A stretch of DNA of 64,000 nucleotides from Xiphophorus maculatus (Eukaryota > Chordata > Actinopteri > Cyprinodontiformes > Poeciliidae): contig NC_036447.1 of assembly GCF_002775205.1 (NCBI RefSeq), forward strand, positions 27,774,245-27,838,244. The letters run 5' to 3'. Below are positions 12,618 through 47,942 of the stretch, in pieces. The stretch's first letter is position 1; every line of letters starts with the position of its first letter. The notes beneath the pieces are model-generated. The model was not told the DNA's origin, made no database searches, and worked only from the letters and a program-made list of their open reading frames with translations. The position numbers and the translations under genes are program-made.

Positions 12618-13153
12618 AGGTTACCGTACGGTCCGCAGCGCTCCATGCATTGTTCTGAGTTCCTGCGTGACCTCCTGATTTGTCGATGTGCTCTCTGATT
12701 GATTTTGGTTGGCCAGCTGCTCCTAGGATTGTTTGCCAATATTTCATGCTTTCTTCATTTGTGAAAAATTGTTCTCACTGGGGTTTGCTGGACTCCCACT
12801 GCCTCAGAAATAGTTCCCAAATGGCTGGATTTCATTTTGTTTCCTTATCTGTTGTTGAATTCCTTTACATCAGCGCACAGGGTCTTGCTTTTTCAGACTC
12901 TTTTCGGCAACTTAACAATGACAGGCAGGCCTTATTTAAGCGATTTCTTGATTCGAGTGGCTTGGCACTAAAAAGCCCTTCTGACTTTTAAAATTTAAGT
13001 TTGCTTGTATTTTTTTGGAAAACTATCACATTTAATTTATGGGGTCTAAAACTGTGAAACATGGGTATTTTATTTTCAAAGGTTACGGTAATTGGCCCTT
13101 CAATCTTTCCCTTATTGCTGTAAGTGTAAGTGTGTGTAGGCTGTGTGATGTAG

Positions 13154-13169
13154 TGGGGGCTCGTCCGGG
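13154..13169 (+). other. tRNA-Pro primer-binding-site-like sequence
   Basis: TGGGGGCTCGTCCGGG is complementary to the 3' end of vertebrate tRNA-Pro and matches the primer binding site used by tRNA-Pro-primed retroviruses. No LTR end (CA) lies just upstream and no gag-like frame follows, so at most this is a relic of an endogenous retro-element or of a tRNA-derived sequence. Confidence 0.35.
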
Positions 13170-13199
13170 GCGTACAGACACAACACAGCCTGGGATAAG

Positions 13200-16100
13200 A
13201 TGAAGTGCCTCTGTTTATCCTACTTGAATTTGATTGGATTTTTTTATTGCAAAAGTACAAGATTTCTTTTTACAGATTATTAAAAACTTAGTTCCAAACA
13301 CCGCTACCTCTTTGCATGTTTTCTGTAGTGCATGGTAGATACAGCACTTATTGGAATATATGTTTATATTTCTTGTTTCATCTCCTCTGTTTCTATTAGT
13401 CTAAAGTTTGGGTAGATCCTTATTCAGAACAGTTTGCCTATACTGTGTATATGAAATAATAGAACATTGTAAGTTTGGCTAAAGCTTTTAAAAAAAAAGA
13501 ACCAAAAAAAATGACAAGGAGCTTGTTTCCTTTTCTTGTTGAGTTCATAATGAGACCATCTGTTCCAAGTGTAGGTACACCGAGTAAAACAAGTTGTCTA
13601 GGTAACAGTGAGAAAACTCTTCCTCAAAACAGTCTTTTGATTTGTAAGTACGTCAAAACGGTAGAGAGGAGCAGTGAACTATGCTAACCATGCTAACGTA
13701 TTTTCAGTTCTGCTTAAAGCGTGTCCTTCGAAATCTGATAAACTGCAATTAAAAAGAATAAATTGTGTCATTTAGCAAGTTTACTGATTCTGATTATGTT
13801 TGTGGATGCTGTGCAATCAACACAAACCAAAGACATGATCATTAGTTTTGCCTTCAGAATTAGGCCCTTTTAAGGAGGGAGAAGTTAAGGTATTGAGCTG
13901 ATGTTAGGCGTTACCAGGTAGGTTTTCACTAACTTAGACTGCAAACTATTATTTTCTGATAATCAGGTGGTGCCCCAACTTGGTCAATTTGATCCAAATT
14001 AGATAAAATTTATTAAGACTTTGGCATTTATTAAGTCATCCGTAGTCAATCCTATTGTTTCGTAACACACTAACATGCAGACGTCAGTCATGGTAAACGA
14101 GGACTAGTTCGTCACACAGAGCCTCGCAGTAGAAGAGCTGCATGTGAGCTCTGCTTATGTCTTGTTTGAACACAACAGATCTGTAGAGAGAGACAGCAAG
14201 ATGGTGAGTGACAAAAAAGGTGAGGCATATAGAAAGATGGAATTAAGTAAACCAAAGTTTTATGGGAGGGAAATGAGGTAAAAAGAGTGACGCTGACCAT
14301 AAAAAAACCAAAAAGATACTGAGCAAAGAACATGAACATGGGTGAATCAAAGAGACTTTCAGACAATAGAGACGCAGAAGCACTTTAATAGATCTTATAT
14401 CTCAAATAAAACAAAACTGGCACAGAGGTTTTAGAGTGTCTAAACATATTTGACAGAGTTCTTAGACAGCGCCAAAGACAATGTTCAAAAAACTAACAGG
14501 TTCTAAATAGTTAATAACCTACAGAGCCTAGAGTTGTTGTCTTTTTAAAGTCCATTCTTTGAATTCTTTTTTTTTACTTTTCAAAAACGATTTGGGTTTA
14601 ATGTGTTGCATTTTTAGTGCCTGGTTAAATGTGGGACCATTCAAGAATTAGAGAAAACGTTTGGCACTAATGGTGACACTGGAAGAGAAGAAAATGTCAA
14701 ACTTAATCTAAAAGAAGCAAATGTGGACAAAGTTATTGCCATGTGTTGGAAGGGCGAGGTTCTGTCTTGTTCAGTAGTAATCTTGAATGTTCTGCCACTG
14801 CTGTTTGGAATAAGACATTCTCAATTTCATATTTTTATTCAGTAGCTGAATTGACAAATCATGCCAAAATTAGCACCATTTTTCTTGCCAAATGATTGTT
14901 TGACCACATTTTTAGAAGTCTACTTTTCAGAAATGCACACATGCCAGATTTAAACCCCGACAACTGAAAACACAGAAAGTCAAATGTACTTTAAAATTAC
15001 TTACCAACCACAGCTTTATCCACAAACTCTTTCCCCTGGCAAATGCATTATTAACATACAAAAATCAAGTAATTTTTTTTTTTAATGCAAAAACAGGCAA
15101 CATATGGGTTGGACCCAAAACTCAGACCACAATCCAGGAAGAGTTATGAGAGATTTAATGACCAAGAAAATGTGCAAGATGAACAACAGGACCTGCAGGA
15201 TAAACAGGAAGGCCAGAGGCTAGATAGACAAACTGGGAATACTCCAGAAGCAGGAGGTAATGGGTTGCCTGGTTGACCAGGAACTCCTACACTGAGAATC
15301 GAACCACAGCAAACTTGCTTACGTGGTGATGTAACTGCAGAGGAGTACAGATTGTCCACTTACTGGGGACTGTTTGACCCGCAGGACCATGAAGAGAGAG
15401 AGAAACTTCAGCCGCTGAAAACCAGACAAGATGACGTCGTGGAGTGAGAAAACTCCAGCTGTTGGGTAAGTTGATGACTTTTACAGGATGATTACACATG
15501 TAGGACATGTTGATACCAAAGGCAGCGCTGGTTATACCATGGTACGAATGTTATGGTTGATTTTACATATATACAACTTTCAGAAAAGAGCTGCGCAGCA
15601 ATGCCTAAAATTATTCAAGAGCAATAAAGTAATATTCGCAATACAGTAAAACCACAAAACAAAGAGGCAGGAAGAATGAGTAAAGACTAACAAAGTAGTA
15701 TAGTAATTTAAGAAATCAGTAAAATGCAGTAGTAGATGTAGTAGAATCAAAATACATGTAGAAAACAAACAAATGCCAAGGAATAAAAGTCAGTCATAAA
15801 AATGACCCGGTTACATTTTTAAAGCTTTGGGGGATTTTTTTTTTTTTTTTGTCAATAAAAGCCATAACAACAAAAGCAATATCACAATTTTGTAGTTTAG
15901 TTTTTGGAACATCTAAAGAAAAATGAATGTGTGACCTAAGAGCAGATGTGGTGGGGCTTAAACATTAAGAATGTTAAGAAACAAACAAACAAACAAAATT
16001 AAAATCGTTGGGAATACGACACAATAAGGTCATCGTGCGCGTTGCATGTTCTGATTTTGCAGTGCCTGTAAACAGTCATGCAGTAGCTGTGTACACTGAG

Positions 16101-19100
16101 GCAGCGGTCTAAAGGCGTGTTCGCGTTTATCAAGAGTGCTTTTCAATGTGTTCTTTAGTTGGAAGTGGCAATTTGAGGACAACGTCTGGACAGTCTGCAC
16201 CAGCGGGAAACTATTCCCAGTTTCATCAGCACAATGTGGAAAAAGCACAATGTGGAAATGTGCTTTTCCACATTGACCATACCCGCTTCAAGTTGATGAG
16301 ACTGCACAAGACAAAAGTTCCTCCCAGATAACACAAGTTGCGAGAACTCCCCCAGCCAAGCCTGTAAGGAAATACTGACATGACTTCTTCTGAGAGGAAT
16401 TCTCTTCATTCTTGTAGAATATATACAATCCTTTCAATGCTTTTGAAGCCTTAGAAGGGAAAATATTTAATAAAAATGCAGCATACCTTTTAAAAAAACC
16501 CTCAAATGGCTTAAAAGGAAGCCCTGTGGAGATTCACTGATGTGGACTGAGAACCTCCTGCTGGATAAACTGGACAAAAGCAGCTGTAGAGAATCGCCTG
16601 TTATGCCTACGTGCTGTTCAAGGTTTGCCAAATCTTTGAGGATTTTATGTGTGTTGCGTCTTTATTAGGGAAAAACATTAAAAAAGAAATCTGCCTAGCT
16701 GTCAGTGTCCCCCTGTTGGCTCCTCCATCATTTTATTCTTCCTGGGCATCATTTCTTCCTCTCTTGCCCTTTGAAAAGCCCCCATCGATTTAATGTGACG
16801 GACAGAGGAGAAGTGAGGCACTGCTCCTCTGACAGCTGTAACACTCTGCTTCCAATTGACCCGGTCCCCTGCTCCCACAGTTAGTTCTGATTATGGACAG
16901 CAGGGGCCTTAAATCTACTATACTCGGGTCAAAGGCAAGCAGTGGGCAGGGGGACACAAACCTCTCACCCCTTTGGGCACCGCCAAAAGAAGGGCTAAAA
17001 GGAAAGACGTGCAGACACAACACATGGGAAGGCTTCTTTGAGACCTCACGGATTAGCAGACCACAAAAAAATAACTCAATTTAAAAATCTCTTATTTATG
17101 CAAAGGGATAAGTGTTATATAATTAGACATCATTTTAAATACCTGAATTTTCTGCCACTGTAATTCCTAGTAAATGAAAGAAGGGGGGAAAACCCCATCA
17201 ATCTGCGTTTAAACAGTTTGTTGCGTATATGACACGAACATATGGAACTGTAGCAGTGCCAAAGCTTGTCTGCACACATTTTAAAGAAGATGTTAATATA
17301 AATCCATTCCAAGAGTAGATTAAAGAGTGAAGAACTCATTGAGAAGGTCCGTGTGTAAACTGAAAGCCGTTTACGTTTCAGGGGTCCATCTGATTTATTT
17401 GAGAAATCCTCTTAATCACACATGTTTACTGTGAAACACAAAGTGTCTTTGTTCTTTTTTGCTCTCCACTGTTATTCTCTGATAAACCCAAAATCAAGCT
17501 CCTGGTGTCACGTAAGGATAAATTCTACATAGTTTAAATGCATACGGCCAAGGCAGGCCGGAGGTTTCAGTGAACTTTGTGATTCTCGAGGCGACATGCT
17601 TCGACGCAGGCATGAATTATATACTCATCACTTTTTGCCATCCTTAGCCTTAACAATAAAATATACACAAACACAAAAACAAAGATTTGTTTCTCAAATA
17701 ACTTTGCTTTCAAACATATGTCTCAGTCAAACCCATCAGACCAAATCTGATGGGTGAAATCTGAATTCTCCCCCCAAATAAAGACGTACAACACATCCAG
17801 ATTATCCTGAGAGCTCATGACATTTCCCTTTCCATTATGACAATCACCAACGTGACTTTTTTTTTTTTTTACCTTTAAAGATCTTCACTATGAGCTCTTT
17901 AGTGTGGAATCGTTTCACTGCCAGAGCTGGGAAATGTATTCAAGAGCGGTATCTCACTATAACAAGAAGGTTTTTCAATAAAACAAGAAAACTCTCGTTT
18001 TAAAGAGAAACCTGTTGAAATGCAAACAATTCTCATTATAGCTGCAAAACCTGATGAAATGTGAAAACTTTATCGCTGTCGATCCAAAACTAGTTAACAC
18101 GACAAACTTTCTCATTATAACAAGATACAAAACTCGTTGAAATAAGAAAACTTTCTAATTTTAATGAGATGTAACGACACTCTCCTCTGACAGGTGACGA
18201 CTTCTGTCTCTTCTTTTTACCCCGTTTCTTCTAGATGACATATAAAAAAATCAGATGTTACTGTCTTAGTGTTTTGTTACAATCGGTCTTATTTACAGGA
18301 AAGATTTTTAAATTTTACTGAGATATGTCTCGTAATAACTTCTTAAAAATCTTGCTATGACTTGAAAGTTGTCTGAATTTTTGTCCAAGCTCTGGCAGTT
18401 AAACATTTCCATACTTCAACATCTTATTTCCCACTGATAAAATGTGAAACACACTGAATTAAACAAATGTAGGAGGAAAAAAAAACAGCACTTTTCCCAT
18501 CAATCGACTTTACATTTCCCATCAACTCAACTTCCTATTTACTCCTCTCAAGTGGGTCTTCATGCTTCCATCATTATCTCTTAAAGTCACACGCTCTCTC
18601 CAAACTAACTTCCGTCTTCTGCAGGCAAGGTCAGACCCGGACGCTTCCGACAATGTTATTTGTATTCATCACGTCTCCATTCACACCAAACAAGCAAACT
18701 ACGGGCCGGCGAGCGCGGTGTCATCACTCTCCTCAGGTGCTCTTCGCACGGCCCCCGCCGTTCATTCCTACCCTGACGCCTGATTGCGTGCATATCATCG
18801 CGCCGTTGGTATTCTGAACCCGACCTGTCCGACTTGATGAGATTTCCTTTCCCTGCGAACGCAGGCCGCTTTCTTCTCTCAACAGGAGACCGGGAACGTC
18901 GGTTGCTCTCATCGTCGCACCTTGAGTGTTTTGCTGTCAATGTGAAGGAGCGGAGGCTAGGTGAGGGTGGGGGGATGAATTTAAAAAATAAACATGACAA
19001 TCAGGGAAGAGTGGAAGAGCGTTTTGCTCTCGGGCGCTCTCCGCCTCGAGGCGTTCAGGAATACGGCTGATGCGTAGCAAACGGAAAGGAGGTGGGAGCG

Positions 19101-20230
19101 GTGGGCAGCGAGACAGATGGAGGGGTGGAGGGATGGAGGGAGGGAGGAAGTGAGAAAATAAAGGAGAGGATGAGAGGTTTGGCCGAGGGAGATGTGAGTC
19201 AAGGCGGTTCATTGTGTGCAGGCTTCATGCTGTAGGTGCAAGGACGACATCTCCTTCAGAACAGTAAACACACCACGACGGCGCGTCGGCTCGACCCGTA
19301 ACGGCTCGCATTACTTTATTGCTGCCCGCATTGATTAATGAACATTGTTGACAATTAGAAGCATAATTCACATTAAAAAAAAGTCATTTCTGTTAAACTG
19401 AAACATTATTATCCAGAAATCTCTGCCAAGAAGTCATGAAAATCTTGAAAACAAAAAAATCACATTTGTTCCCTTTAGTAAGTGCTTAAGTTAAAGTAAA
19501 AAGAGACAAAACATTATTTTTTGTAGCAGGTTTTAAAACAGCAGCGAAAGAATAGAGGAGATGTCTTTACAGTGCTTTCCGCCGAACATGCAACGCATTC
19601 ATGAGTTGTGGGAGGACGCAGTTTCATCATGTTGAATATTTGGTTCGACCCCAGTTCCTTCTGTATTCCATGAAAATAAATCATGGTTTTTTTTCCCCCC
19701 TCTGCGCAGAAGAAAAAACATCCAGGGAACGATTCTTTCTTTTTACCCAGCAGGAAAAGAGCTTTCTCTCAAGTGACCGGAGGACACCAGCTGGTGGCAG
19801 GATACAGGATGCAGTGGACAGTTTTAAACCTGCAGAAAACAGAGTAAAGAGTCACGTCAACGCCGGCAGGTCTGGAAATGTTAGTCTGCAGAATGGCTTG
19901 ACTTGTAACCTGACAATGATTCAGACCTGTGAGGATAGTGTTGCAGTGATCAGTGTAACTTCAGATTAATTCATGGATGTTTTTCTCAACATCTTGCTGG
20001 GACATTGGTCCTAGAAATGTTCTTCAGGTGATAGAAGGCTGGCTTTGTAATTGTCTTTATGTGTCCCTGAAGGTTCAAACCCAGATATCAGGTCTGATCA
20101 ATATAGTTTCTAGCAGTAATAGCTGTACCTGGGTGCTGACTCTTTATTACACATCCATTGGTTCAAAAATAATTAGCTTATTTTTAGTTTTTACTTAACT
20201 GAAGAAATTTATGACACCCATTTGTTCTAT
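13200..20230. other. No gene recognised (presumed mfng intron 7 or downstream)
   Basis: Mostly AT-rich. GC-richer patches occur at 15080-15450, 16790-17030 and 18560-19330. The first resembles a fish dispersed repeat ('ggacccaaaactcagaccac...caggaacaggg'). The 18560-19330 patch has open frames on both strands but none with family motifs or splice-bounded conservation. An imperfect hairpin (CAATGTGGAAAAAGCAC and inverse) lies at 16232-16275. Confidence 0.35.
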
Positions 20231-20234
20231 GCAT

Positions 20235-20440
20235 CTATCCTTGTAATGTAGAGCTGTGTGTCATCTGCATAGTTATGGTAATTATCTTGTTTGCTATTAT
20301 TATCTGAGCTACAAGGAGCATGTAGGGTGACAAATAGGGACGCCCCAGGATAGAACCTTGGGGAACCCCACATGTGATTTTTGTCAACTCTGATGAAAAA
20401 TTATTAAATCCCTGTGTTTTAAACAAGACTCAAACCAGTC
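20235..20440 (-). pseudogene. L2/Rex1-like LINE reverse transcriptase fragment
   Basis: The reverse strand reads TKITCGVPQGSILG, then a decayed P-LSPYMLL region, then T-MQMTHSSTLQG where intact elements have Y-ADDTQLY. Order and spacing match the RT palm of L2-type non-LTR retrotransposons. Frame damage follows the catalytic-motif region, so it is non-functional. Confidence 0.75.
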
Positions 20441-20499
20441 AAGTACTGTAGCAGAGAGCCTGATCCAGTTCTCCAGTGACTCCAGTAATATACCTGTTG

Positions 20500-21180
20500 T
20501 CAACAGTAGCTGTATTTCTATTACAAATATGTGCAGATCTCTGTGGATTTTGTGCTAATGTCGAAAAAACACAATTTTGCAATTACGGTGTTTCCATTAA
20601 ATAAGGCATTAAATTACAATCACACATAAATAAGCTTGTTCACATGACTAAAAGTCATCATTAAAAGTCATGGCAGCGGCGAATGTAAACAGTTACATGC
20701 TTGGCTGATTTATGAATGAAGTATATTCATAAATCAGCCGTGGCGCACACGCTCATCATCGATGAGCCAATCAGAAGGGACGTTGGTGTCTTATTCCGGC
20801 GTTGGCGTGACAAAGTCCTTATACTTGGGAGCGGCTACGATTTGGGGAAATTGTAGTCGGTCATTTTACATCAGAGCTATGGATTCAACATGTTGGAATG
20901 ACACACAGCTTTTTATGAACTGTGTGATGCTGTGAGAGCTCTGGTGTAGCCAGCTGCACATCGTCCGAAAGACAACAAAAAACAAACCATCATCCGCCTA
21001 CTGCTTACGGTCGTCTTCTGCGTCGTTTTTGTCAGTAGTAACATCGGGCTGTCGATCACGTGACTCGCGTGGTGCAGTACTGTAGAAGTGTTTCCGTTAC
21101 AGTTTTGCTAAATGAATCTATTGTGATACGGCCAAAAAAAAAAAAACACCTCATCCTAGTGCAAAAACGTCTCACAGGAA
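20500..21180. repeat. Dispersed repeat with 'ggtgtttccattaa' / 'agtgtttccgttacag' ends
   Basis: 'caattacggtgtttccattaa' (about 20579) and 'gaagtgtttccgttacagttttg' (about 21086) resemble the boundary phrases of a common teleost repeat. Between them is a perfect 15-bp hairpin (20703-20739). Confidence 0.35.
20703..20739. repeat. Perfect 15-bp hairpin, 7-nt loop
   Basis: GGCTGATTTATGAAT (20703-20717), loop of 7, and its exact reverse complement (20725-20739). Confidence 0.9.
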
Positions 21181-21884
21181 AAACATGAGGTTTTCCAAAA
21201 TTGTTGTGCTTTCATTAATCCAACTTATTTTCATAAATTGAGTTTGGGCAATTCTATGTTTAATGAAAACATCAGCTATAATTGAATGCTGGGCTGAGAT
21301 CCATAAACACCAGGATTGTGGTTCTTCCACAGTGTGAATCTTGATTCTAGTTCTCTTCATGGTCATCGAACATCTTCTGCAATAATGCTTGTTACAATCC
21401 CTGCCCTCTAAAAGCAGGAAAGGCTTCTTCTTCACCTCAAGGCTAACATATCTCATGCATTTAACATTTTCTCATGAACATGCCATTACCGCAGCTTGGT
21501 GTGAGTGAAATTTTCCCAGTATCCCCAAATTGTGTTTTTTAAAATTTGATTTACTTCAAATAACATGCCAGATATCAGGAAAGTACAAGCACAGCTCTAG
21601 GCGATGTTTTGTTTTTTGTTGTTTTTTTCTGCACCATAACCTTTCCATAATGACTTGAACAATTTTAACATTAGCAAACACGAGCCATAGGAAGTTCAAC
21701 AGTTCACAGAAACAGCCTGAGTCTCTCTCACACGTTGCTGGTCCACCGTGCGCGCCCACCAAGACCACACAGCTGCTGCCCGAGGCTTCAGTGGAATTCA
21801 AAGACACTGAATACGTTCATTTAGACAGTAGGACACTGCTCACATATCTTTCTCATTTGCAAATGAATGGAAGGAGAGACTAAC

Positions 21885-44432
<22,548 letters not shown>

Positions 44433-45064
44433 GGTGCACCCAAAAAATAAAAACAAAACAAAACAAAAAAGTCCTCAAAGATATTAAACTATTATAACTC
44501 CGTTTTTCTCATTTTAATCCAAACGTTTTCGGACTAAATTTGCAGCGGTTCCTCCTCCATCAGTGTGTCTTCTTCCTTCTTTACCGTCACAGTTCCTTTT
44601 ATGCTCTCAACTCTTCTGACGGTTTCCTGACAATCAGAGAGATTTCATAATCCTGATCTTTTTGGGGGGGAGAGGGGAAGAGGATTTAAAAAAAAAAAGT
44701 AATTGTATAAATACAATGAATTCATAATAATCCATTGTAAAAGTTGGGGGGGAAAAGCCCCTACCATGAATTTCTCTGTCTTTAGAGTCAGAGCCCTGCT
44801 CATAACGCCGCCTGGCACCGTAGCGTCACGTAGGATGGAAGCACCTGAGAGGGGACTTCCTTTCTGTGCTTTCAAAGTAAAATTTTACTAAAAAACTTCC
44901 GGTTAGCCTGGTAGAGTAAATTGTATTCGGATTTTATTAACACATAACTTTAATTTAAATTTAACATTAATAATTGATTCAAAGAAAATCTATAGGATTA
45001 TTTCACATATCTGCAGATCTCGTGACAAACAACAAAGTCTTTACTGTCTTCGGAGCTCAGATTA
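44433..45064. other. mfng: mfng 5' flank / probable 5' UTR and promoter
   Basis: Immediately upstream (minus-strand sense) of the mfng ATG is an A-rich run on the plus strand (44440-44471), then moderately GC-rich sequence to about 44640. No TATA box or clear transcription-factor site could be assigned. Confidence 0.35.
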
Positions 45065-45069
45065 TGATT

Positions 45070-45403
45070 TGTCAGGATCTGCGTTTTTCTGTGTTTATTT
45101 AGAGTTTTCTGTGTCTTTAAGTCTCTTCGTTGTCCTGTCCTCCCCTTGATTGTTCCCAGGTGTGTCTCGTTCTGTGATTACCCTCCCGTGTATTTAACTC
45201 CACCTGTGTTCCTTGTTCCTCGTCGGGTCCTCGTCAATGTTTAGCTTATTTGTCGTCAGTGTCGAGTCTAGTTGTCGTCAGTGTTTCCATGTGCCTGCTG
45301 TTCGTTGTTTGGACTGTGCTTCGTCATTAAAACCATCATTATTCATCATACCTGGGTCCGCTGCATCTGCCTCACCAACCCTCACCACCCGCACTTCATG
45401 ACA
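45070..45403 (+). mobile_element. Solo LTR with 5-bp target duplication
   Basis: It starts TGTCAGGATC and ends CACTTCATGACA, so it has TG...CA ends with a 5-bp inverse match TGTCA/TGACA. It is flanked exactly by TGATT on both sides (45065-45069, 45404-45408). At 334 bp it has LTR-like content (TATTTAA near 45192, ATTAAA near 45327) and no internal coding sequence, as left by LTR-LTR recombination. Confidence 0.85.
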
Positions 45404-45714
45404 TGATTAAAGGAACGACTGTGTTTGATTAAATCTAGAAGAAGACAAAATATGACTAGTAAGTTTTTAATAACTTAATCACAGAGTTATTATTATATTT
45501 TTGGCTCCATTTCAACACAGATTTCTGGACGCTCTTTCTGGATTTTTCATCTTGTAAGACATTGTCCTGACGCCAAGTCAAAAATAATTTACAGTTTTGT
45601 GCTAAATTAGTCATACTCATTGAACTTTTTAACATGCATTCAAATAACAATGTCGAATGTATTTAATTTTCATTTTATGTGACAAGCAAACATAATGAAC
45701 CAACAGCTTGTCCT

Positions 45715-45990
45715 TCAGTGACAGACTGCTGCATCCTAAGTGTTATAGGAGATCCTTCCTTCCAGCAGCTGATAGAATCCAAAACCATCAGAGTTCCCAA
45801 CAAACTCAATGTTTTTTTATAGCTCCTGTTTTCACAATCTAGTCACTTTAAGTGACATGTCTGCTGTTATTTGCACAGTTTGTAGTTTTCATATATTGTA
45901 AATAGTCTATTTTATTCACATTATGTACTTTTTTTTAAATTGCAGTTGCACATTCCTTGAATCTGAATTTCTATAAATAAAGGAAGGTTA
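45715..45990 (+). pseudogene. Decayed LINE 3' end
   Basis: 'gacagactgctgcatcctaag...gagatccttccttccagcagctgatagaat' resembles the end of non-LTR ORF2 (poly-basic then R-FP-A-R-Y). The tail 'ccttgaatctgaatttctataaataaagg' resembles LINE 3' termini. Only a short degraded piece remains. Confidence 0.45.
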
Positions 45991-46489
45991 TCCTGTAACA
46001 GGTAGTATTACAGTAAATCAAAATTTACCTCAGACTGAAGACACTCTGTTGTGGTAAACAGTCTCATAAGGGAAATGTTCAGGGTTGTCTGTATTGTTCA
46101 ACATTTTATGATCAATCCCTGTTTGCTCAATAATCTGTAGAAGTTGCAGTGCCGTCCCCAGAACAACACCATCTGTCTTTAACAATTTATGAATACGTCC
46201 ATTTTGGATGATAGGAAAGAAGAAACCAGTATTGAGGAAAAACCATAAAAAGTCTCATTTGCAGTGTTCTTCTGAGACCCAAGTTTAGAAAAACCAGCGA
46301 TCCCTTTCCTTCCACGTAAGAGTGATGAACCTCTGGTCTGTCACATCAGTTGCCAATAAAATATGTTTAAATTTCAGGCTGTGGTGTGACAAAATGTCAA
46401 AACATTATAGGGACTAAAAATATTTACAAAACTCTGTCAGATTTATGAAAATGCTTGAAAAAAGGCAAAAGGAAAAACATTGTTGGTTT

Positions 46490-47060
46490 ACCAAAACCTG
46501 GAAACCTAACAACTTAGTCCATCATCATTATGGTGGTCCTCTGGGTTCTGTGTTGGAGTGAACTTCTCATATTGGTGAGTAATAAACGTTTGATGGCTAA
46601 AAAAAAGGAAAAACTACCGGTGGCCTATAGCCTCTTATGCCAAATCATTCTTCAAGAACCTTGGGGTAAATTTTCCTCTGGCTTTACCTTAGATAGTCAT
46701 GTCCAGTCTCTTGTTCACTCAAGTTTGTCATTTACAAAATATTGCTGCATTAAATGGTGTCATCTGGAAATTGTTATTAATGCCTTAGTTCCTTCAAGAT
46801 TGTGACACATTAATGACTTGTCTAAGCAAAGCATCATTGGACTGTCACAAGTTCAAAAAGCTGCTACCAGACTTCTAACCAAATTACTACACTCATGTCA
46901 CACCACATCTTTGTACAGCTCCATTGACTCTCCATCAAGAGTATGTTACAAGCTTTCACTTATAGGGCTTTGAATAGTCAGGCACTGGTATACGTCTTGG
47001 AACACTTGTAAGAGGTTGGAAACTAAATCTGAAAGACTTCTGATCAGCAGCAGCAGGACT
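46490..47060 (+). pseudogene. L2/Rex1-like LINE ORF2 C-terminal relic
   Basis: Across shifted frames the plus strand gives NLGVNF, DSHVQSLVHSS, FTKYCCI, LEIVINALVPSRL, GLSQVQKAATRLLTKL and SRVCYKLSLIGL. This is the order expected after the RT palm in L2-type elements (LEIVIHAF-SSRLDYCN...L-QNAAARLLT). Multiple stops show it is dead. Confidence 0.75.
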
Positions 47061-47940
47061 TTGAAACTCTGTTCTTTTTAGTTTGGTGTCTGCAGACTCT
47101 TGTCTTGGTGTATATCTTAAATATACTGCAAGAATACCTAGAGAATATTCAATGTTTGTTGTTCAAAATGAACATGATACAGGTGGAAAGGTCTACAACT
47201 TTAACAAGCAGGGTCCTGTGTTTATGACTGCATTCACAAAATATTGTTCCGAAGCGTCTTGTATTTGTAAAGGAATGAAATAGTTCCCAGTGGTTCCCAG
47301 TGGAAGTCAATGCTCCATCAACTGTATACTGTTCCCAGCTCTGCTGTCTCCAGAGACTGCCGCCAAAAAGTGAAAGAGCTCGATACAATTAAATCACCTC
47401 AGACCCTCATCGCCACCTTTGTTTATTTGTCCTTTCTCAGCGTTCTCGCCTTACATCAATCCCTCCATCCCCGCCTCCTTTCTTGATCTCCCCCTGATCC
47501 ACTGACCGGCTGCCTTTCCCGTAAAAGAGCCGGGGCAACGCCTCCCTTCCTCACCACTCTCAGTCCCGCAGGTATACCAGAGACGCCCGGGGAACACCCT
47601 GGGCCAAAAAAGACCTAGCATCACCTTACGGCCTAGCTGAAAAGTCCTCTTCCTAAAGCAGCAAGCACAACATGGGCTTCGCTTTGAACAAAGGACCAGT
47701 GGAGTCGAGGGACCAGAGCTCCTTTCAAGGCTTTGTGCCTGATTTAAGGTCGGGTCCAGACAGAGACTGGGACTGAGAGCAGGAGAGGAGATTGGGGATA
47801 CACACTGAGGAAGTCTTCAGATCAATGGAGAGAGAGTTGACTGGAAACGGTCCAACTAGAAAATAGACCTAATCAGTTGATCTAAGGATAACTTCAGCCA
47901 CAAAAATTTGAGTTGTTGGAACAACAGTCGAACAGCATTT
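47061..47940. other. Intergenic, no gene recognised
   Basis: Short open frames only (47083-47388). 47400-47760 is GC-richer with no family similarity recognised; it could hold upstream regulatory sequence for the TRIM gene, but nothing specific is visible. Confidence 0.35.
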
Positions 47941-47942
47941 AC

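Larger units (their letters stand above)
10441..13130. other. No gene recognised; two perfect hairpins
   Basis: The GC-richer part 10430-10740 has short open stretches without a recognised family. Two notable inverted repeats are listed separately (11890-11928 and 12585-12617). The minus-strand frames 11107-11532 are Ser/Leu/Phe-rich and without domain signal. Confidence 0.35.

Noticed and set aside
21556..21650. Candidate last mfng exon on the minus strand (reads RLELCLYFPDIWHVI then stop)
   Set aside because: It has a faint likeness to HC-LYPDT-WC and the phase could fit an AG at 21640, but there is no pyrimidine tract before that AG and the key Cys/Trp pattern is wrong.
44433..44461. N-terminal extension of mfng (residues FLFFGCT before MRNRW)
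   Set aside because: It would need a TTG start; the ATG at 44432 has a good context and is followed by the expected membrane anchor.
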